From Kofleriaceae bacterium (lineage in GTDB: Bacteria > Myxococcota_A > Polyangia > Haliangiales > Haliangiaceae): 8,627 bases of DNA. Every line of letters begins with the position of its first letter. The stretch's first letter is position 1. Location: positions 1-8,627 of the forward strand of contig JAESTW010000371.1 in assembly GCA_016763395.1 (NCBI GenBank), given 5' to 3'. Shown here one piece after another: positions 6,132-8,627 of the stretch. A program made the position numbers and the translations under genes. Under the pieces are notes generated by a model. It saw only the letters and a program-made list of their open reading frames with translations. It ran no database searches and was not told the origin of the DNA.

Positions 6132-7073
6132 TTAGCCTGACGGCTGCGTGTCTTTCCCCAACTCTTCCCCCAACTGCTCCCGAATTTCTCTCAGTAGTGA
6201 CCCAGGGGGAATGGGCGTTGCACCGCGTTGTCCAGCAACAAAACTTGCGTAGAGATTCGCTGCCACAATCGTGTCCGTGAGCGAGGTGTTTGCCAACGCA
6301 GCACGTATGAGAATGGAGGTGAAAGCATCACCGGCACCTACACTGTCGCCACCGTCCTCGCTACCATTGCCCGCTGCAAATCCTGCGTGATGCACTTCTT
6401 CGTTTGCGGTGGTTAGTGTAGCACCGGACGCGCCGTGAGTTTGGGCGACCAGCTTCACCTGAAGCTCCTCCAATAGCCAAATAGTCGCGTTGTCGCATTT
6501 ATAGCAGCGCTCTAGAACCTGCGCCTCATCATCGTTTATCTTGACAATATCAGCGGCAGCGAGGAGCTCTCGGACAAGGGCTGGAGCGATGCGTCCGCCA
6601 CGCAGGTTTGGGTCGAAAAATCGGACAGCATTGTCAGGAAGCGCGCGTAGAGCCCGGCGGAAACTTGTGAGTCCCGTTTCACTCTCTTGCGACAGGCTGC
6701 CATAGCAAAATGCCCTAGCTTGACCAAGTAGTTTCACCGCAGCATCGTCGCACTGGATTTCCCGCCACGCTCCTGGATGCAAAGTGTAACTTGGCTCTCC
6801 ACGGACGAGCGTGATATCGACTTTTCCTGTCGGCAATTGTTCGTCAACTTGCAAGCCCGCTGGATGTAGTCCGGCCTGCGTGAGTGCGAAGGTTGCCTTG
6901 TCACCCAGCTCGTCTCGACCGAGGCGTGTGATGAGAGCAGTGGCGTGGCCTGACTTCACGAGGTGAAGCGCGACATTGGCCGGTGCGCCACCCAGGCAAG
7001 CGCCACTTGGAAACATATCCCAGAGAAATTCTCCCCAGGAGACAAGCACCGAACTCTGGCCGTTCATCGCCAT
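6132..7073 (-). CDS. PfkB-family sugar kinase, fructokinase-like
   Basis: This protein of about 313 residues phosphorylates a sugar with ATP in the cytoplasm. Counting from ATG 7073, the N-terminal PfkB signature is GGAPANVALHLVKSG (about 28-42), followed by RLGRDELG. FDPNLRGG lies near 153-160 and VKINDDEAQVL near 177-187. The second signature DSVGAGDAF (about 243-251) carries the catalytic base Asp249 and the anion hole. GGAPANVA and DPNLR are typical of fructokinases; ribokinases have GGKGANQA, so fructose is the better guess although sugar specificity cannot be read with certainty. The length is normal. TTG 7076, ATG 7073 and ATG 7067 are all possible starts, none with a clear Shine-Dalgarno; 7073 was chosen as the first ATG. 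It lies 87 bp upstream of the cyclase on the same strand with no terminator between, so the two may share a transcript. It starts about 18 bp from the divergent PRPP synthetase-like gene. Confidence 0.88.
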   Translation of the reverse strand: MAMNGQSSVLVSWGEFLWDMFPSGACLGGAPANVALHLVKSGHATALITRLGRDELGDKATFALTQAGLHPAGLQVDEQLPTGKVDITLVRGEPSYTLHPGAWREIQCDDAAVKLLGQARAFCYGSLSQESETGLTSFRRALRALPDNAVRFFDPNLRGGRIAPALVRELLAAADIVKINDDEAQVLERCYKCDNATIWLLEELQVKLVAQTHGASGATLTTANEEVHHAGFAAGNGSEDGGDSVGAGDAFTSILIRAALANTSLTDTIVAANLYASFVAGQRGATPIPPGSLLREIREQLGEELGKDTQPSG

Positions 7074-7094
7074 CAATACTACACTACTGGAGTG
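7068..7094. promoter_or_regulatory. Divergent start junction with a possible leaderless rightward promoter
   Basis: Only about 18 bp separate the kinase start (ATG 7073) from the probable GTG start at 7092. TACACT at 7080-7085 matches four of six -10 consensus bases, and its expected transcription start falls on the GTG itself, which would make the rightward mRNA leaderless. The corresponding -35 position (7057-7062, TGGCCG) is poor. Promoters of both genes must extend into the opposite coding sequence unless the true starts lie further in. Confidence 0.25.
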
Positions 7095-8027
7095 CCTGCG
7101 CCTTCAATACTCTTCGTCACTGCGCGCTATGCCGAGTTGGGGAAGCGCTATCGAGACGTTTCTGGATGCTGCGCCGGTGAAGTCGAAACTCGAGACTTTC
7201 CCGACGGTGAGCATTACAGGAGAATCCTAACTCCTTGCCGTGGACGAGATGTGGTGCTCTTGGGCGGCAGTATTTCTGATAGCGATACTCTCGAACTCTA
7301 CGACCTGGCGTGCTCTCTTGTGTACTACGGCGCTCGTCGGCTCACGTTGGTTCTACCTTTCTTTGGATACTCGACGATGGAGCGGCCAATGCGCTCAGGC
7401 GAAGTGGTGACGGCCAAAACTCGGGCAACCTTGTTCTCGGCAATTCCGCCGGCAGCCATGGGTAACAGAATAGTTCTGTTGGACCTGCACGTTCAGGGAA
7501 TCACCCACTACTTCGAAGGAGCGGTTCAGCCCGTACACGTGTCCGCTAGGCCGCTCATTGCAGACCTAGCTGCGGAACTCGGTGGTGATGATTTTGTCTT
7601 GGCTTGTACCGACGCCGGACGCGCAAAGTGGGTCGAAGGACTCGCAGGCGACCTAGGCGTGACTCCTGCCTTTGCCTACAAGCGGCGAATAGACGGTGCC
7701 AACACGGAAGTTGTCGGCGTCAGCGCGCATGTTCAGGGCAAGCGAGTCGTAATTTACGACGATATGATCCGGACAGGAAGCTCTCTTCTTGGCGCGGCAA
7801 AGGCGTACCGCGATGCCGGAGCTATCGATGTGTCAGCGGTGACAACTCACGGAGTCTTTCCTGGTGATGCCTTGGAGCGCTTGCGCGGTAGCGGGCTTTT
7901 CTCCTCCATTGCGACAACCGATAGTCACCCGCGCTCCCTCGAGTTGGCCGGTGATTTTCTCAAGGTTCATACAATTTCTGAATTGCTCTACTCAGCAGTT
8001 CGTGAAGAGGGTAGCGAAAATGGATAA
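7092..8027 (+). CDS. Divergent ribose-phosphate pyrophosphokinase (PRPP synthetase) homologue
   Basis: This 311-residue protein is predicted to make PRPP from ribose 5-phosphate and ATP. Numbered from GTG 7092, it has FPDGE (36-40), FFGYSTMERP (90-99), DLH (131-133), KRR (197-199, the catalytic lysine region) and the PRPP-binding loop DDMIRTGSS (223-231). Compared with E. coli Prs, FGYARQDRR has become FGYSTMERP and the loop DDMIDTGGT has become DDMIRTGSS. It is therefore a distant subfamily rather than the housekeeping enzyme. As I recall, Prs copies beside nicotinamide phosphoribosyltransferase genes have similar STMER motifs. The frame stays open upstream to beyond 6963, but that would lie antisense to the kinase and add residues with no family match. 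GTG 7092 gives the usual length. TGGAG abuts the GTG too closely to serve as a Shine-Dalgarno. The gene overlaps the Nudix gene by 8 nt. Confidence 0.87.
   Translation: MPAPSILFVTARYAELGKRYRDVSGCCAGEVETRDFPDGEHYRRILTPCRGRDVVLLGGSISDSDTLELYDLACSLVYYGARRLTLVLPFFGYSTMERPMRSGEVVTAKTRATLFSAIPPAAMGNRIVLLDLHVQGITHYFEGAVQPVHVSARPLIADLAAELGGDDFVLACTDAGRAKWVEGLAGDLGVTPAFAYKRRIDGANTEVVGVSAHVQGKRVVIYDDMIRTGSSLLGAAKAYRDAGAIDVSAVTTHGVFPGDALERLRGSGLFSSIATTDSHPRSLELAGDFLKVHTISELLYSAVREEGSENG
8006..8011 (+). promoter_or_regulatory. Ribosome binding site of the Nudix gene
   Basis: AGAGGG inside the end of the PRPP synthetase-like gene lies eight bases before ATG 8020. It is the only convincing Shine-Dalgarno I noticed before a gene start in this window. 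It settles the start of the Nudix protein at 8020 rather than at an earlier in-frame codon. Confidence 0.7.
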
Positions 8028-8538
8028 AGAAACACTAGGCGAAGGTAATTGGCTCAGGCTTGTAAAAAAGGGCAAGTGGGAGTGGGTTGAACGCAACAAT
8101 TCTTCCGGCGTCGTTGGGCTCTACGCCTTCACTGATGATGATCAAGTTGTTTTGGTTGAGCAGCCTCGCGCTCCTCTTGACTCCCAGACCGTCTTGGAAA
8201 TCCCTGCCGGACTGGTTGGCGATATTCCCGGACAGCGCGATGAAGCCAAAGCATTGGCAGCGCATCGAGAGTTGATTGAAGAGACGGGATACGAAGCCGG
8301 GGACCAGCGAGAGATTGTCGAGACTCCCAGCGCACCCGGAATGAGCGACGAGACGATCAATCTCTACCTTGCGCGGAAGCTCAAGAAGGTCGGTCCTGGC
8401 GGTGGTGACGAAACCGAGGATATCACCGTTGTACTCGTGCCAATGGCCGAATTTAATGACTATTTGCGGCGGCGCACCGCTGAAGGAATCTGGATAGACC
8501 CCAAGGTTTTTGCGGTTCCCTACTTCTTTGGACTGTAG
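8020..8538 (+). CDS. Nudix hydrolase, ADP-ribose pyrophosphatase type
   Basis: This 172-residue protein is predicted to hydrolyse ADP-ribose to AMP and ribose 5-phosphate with Mg2+. The Nudix box starts at IPAGLVGD (Gly64) and ends with E-x7-RELIEETGY (Glu75, Arg83-Tyr91). The loop between the first glycine and the glutamate holds ten residues instead of the canonical five, a variant I recall from other ADPRase-like proteins. Pro106, 16 residues after Gly90 in SAPGMSDE, matches the proline that marks ADP-ribose pyrophosphatases. The frame is open further upstream inside the preceding gene, but ATG 8020 has a good Shine-Dalgarno and gives family length. The 8-nt overlap with the PRPP synthetase-like gene suggests coupled expression. 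Its product ribose 5-phosphate is the substrate of that neighbour, which supports the assignment. Confidence 0.9.
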   Translation: MDKETLGEGNWLRLVKKGKWEWVERNNSSGVVGLYAFTDDDQVVLVEQPRAPLDSQTVLEIPAGLVGDIPGQRDEAKALAAHRELIEETGYEAGDQREIVETPSAPGMSDETINLYLARKLKKVGPGGGDETEDITVVLVPMAEFNDYLRRRTAEGIWIDPKVFAVPYFFGL

Positions 8539-8602
8539 TTACGCAGCAGTCTCCAACGCCCTGATGCACGCAGCGGGGCGGAGGCGGCAAGGCAGGGCTA
8601 CA

Positions 8603-8627
8603 TCGCGTCCGCTACTGTCGCGTCCGC
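8603..8627 (+). repeat. 15-bp tandem repeat cut by the right edge
   Basis: TCGCGTCCGC at 8603-8612 recurs at 8618-8627 with period 15 (spacer TACTG), giving 1.67 copies before the window ends. The 89-bp stretch after the Nudix stop (8539-8627) is otherwise GC-rich, with no visible gene or U-tract terminator. The unit length is a multiple of three, so it could be noncoding or belong to a repeated peptide in an adjacent gene. Confidence 0.5.

Noticed and set aside
6132..7073. Ribokinase feeding ribose 5-phosphate to the PRPP synthetase-like enzyme
   Set aside because: It is attractive from context, but the N-terminal signature GGAPANVA and DPNLR are fructokinase-type rather than the ribokinase GGKGANQA. 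It was kept only as a weak alternative.
6963..7091. N-terminal extension of the PRPP synthetase-like gene back to 6963
   Set aside because: It runs antisense through the start of the kinase gene, is rich in His/Arg/Thr and matches no Prs sequence. The family length is reached from GTG 7092.
7864..8019. Upstream extension of the Nudix frame inside the PRPP synthetase-like gene
   Set aside because: It would overlap the real gene by more than 150 bp. ATG 8020 has a proper Shine-Dalgarno and gives a normal Nudix length.

Overview
The window looks like chromosomal DNA from a moderately GC-rich diderm bacterium. The signs are a lipoprotein signal peptide, a REC-GGDEF protein and bacterial-style genes with overlapping starts and stops. 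The lineage cannot be fixed by eye; a proteobacterial or deltaproteobacteria-like source is only a guess. No mobile element, CRISPR array, tRNA or rRNA was recognised.

Left block (1-5101): a truncated lipoprotein gene reads leftwards out of the window. After a 96-bp divergent gap comes a tight rightward operon of four genes. It encodes the large molybdopterin subunit, the [2Fe-2S] subunit and the FAD subunit of a three-polypeptide xanthine dehydrogenase-family hydroxylase, then a single-pass membrane protein with two copies of one domain. All three internal junctions are 4-nt GTGA/ATGA overlaps, so translation is probably coupled. The hydroxylase keeps the catalytic Glu/Arg/Glu set and all eight Fe-S cysteines. 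By eye it lacks the two phenylalanines that sandwich the purine in mammalian xanthine oxidase, so its substrate is uncertain. The fourth gene is not a standard accessory gene of such operons. A classical -1 slippery heptamer lies just before the stop codon of the FAD gene, in the right phase to fuse it to that fourth protein.

Middle block (5061-7073, minus strand): a PleD-like REC-GGDEF diguanylate cyclase lies tail-to-tail with the operon, with a 41-bp overlap of coding ends. Upstream of it on the same strand is a PfkB-family, fructokinase-like sugar kinase. The 87-bp gap between the two holds nested inverted repeats that bracket the cyclase start codon, possibly a structured leader.

Right block (7092-8627, plus strand): a divergent PRPP synthetase-like gene, starting about 18 bp from the kinase start, overlaps by 8 nt a Nudix gene of the ADP-ribose pyrophosphatase type. 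Nudix cleavage of ADP-ribose gives AMP and ribose 5-phosphate, and PRPP synthetase turns ribose 5-phosphate into PRPP. The pair therefore fits recycling of the ribose from NAD-derived ADP-ribose. A 15-bp tandem repeat begins in the last bases and is cut by the window edge.
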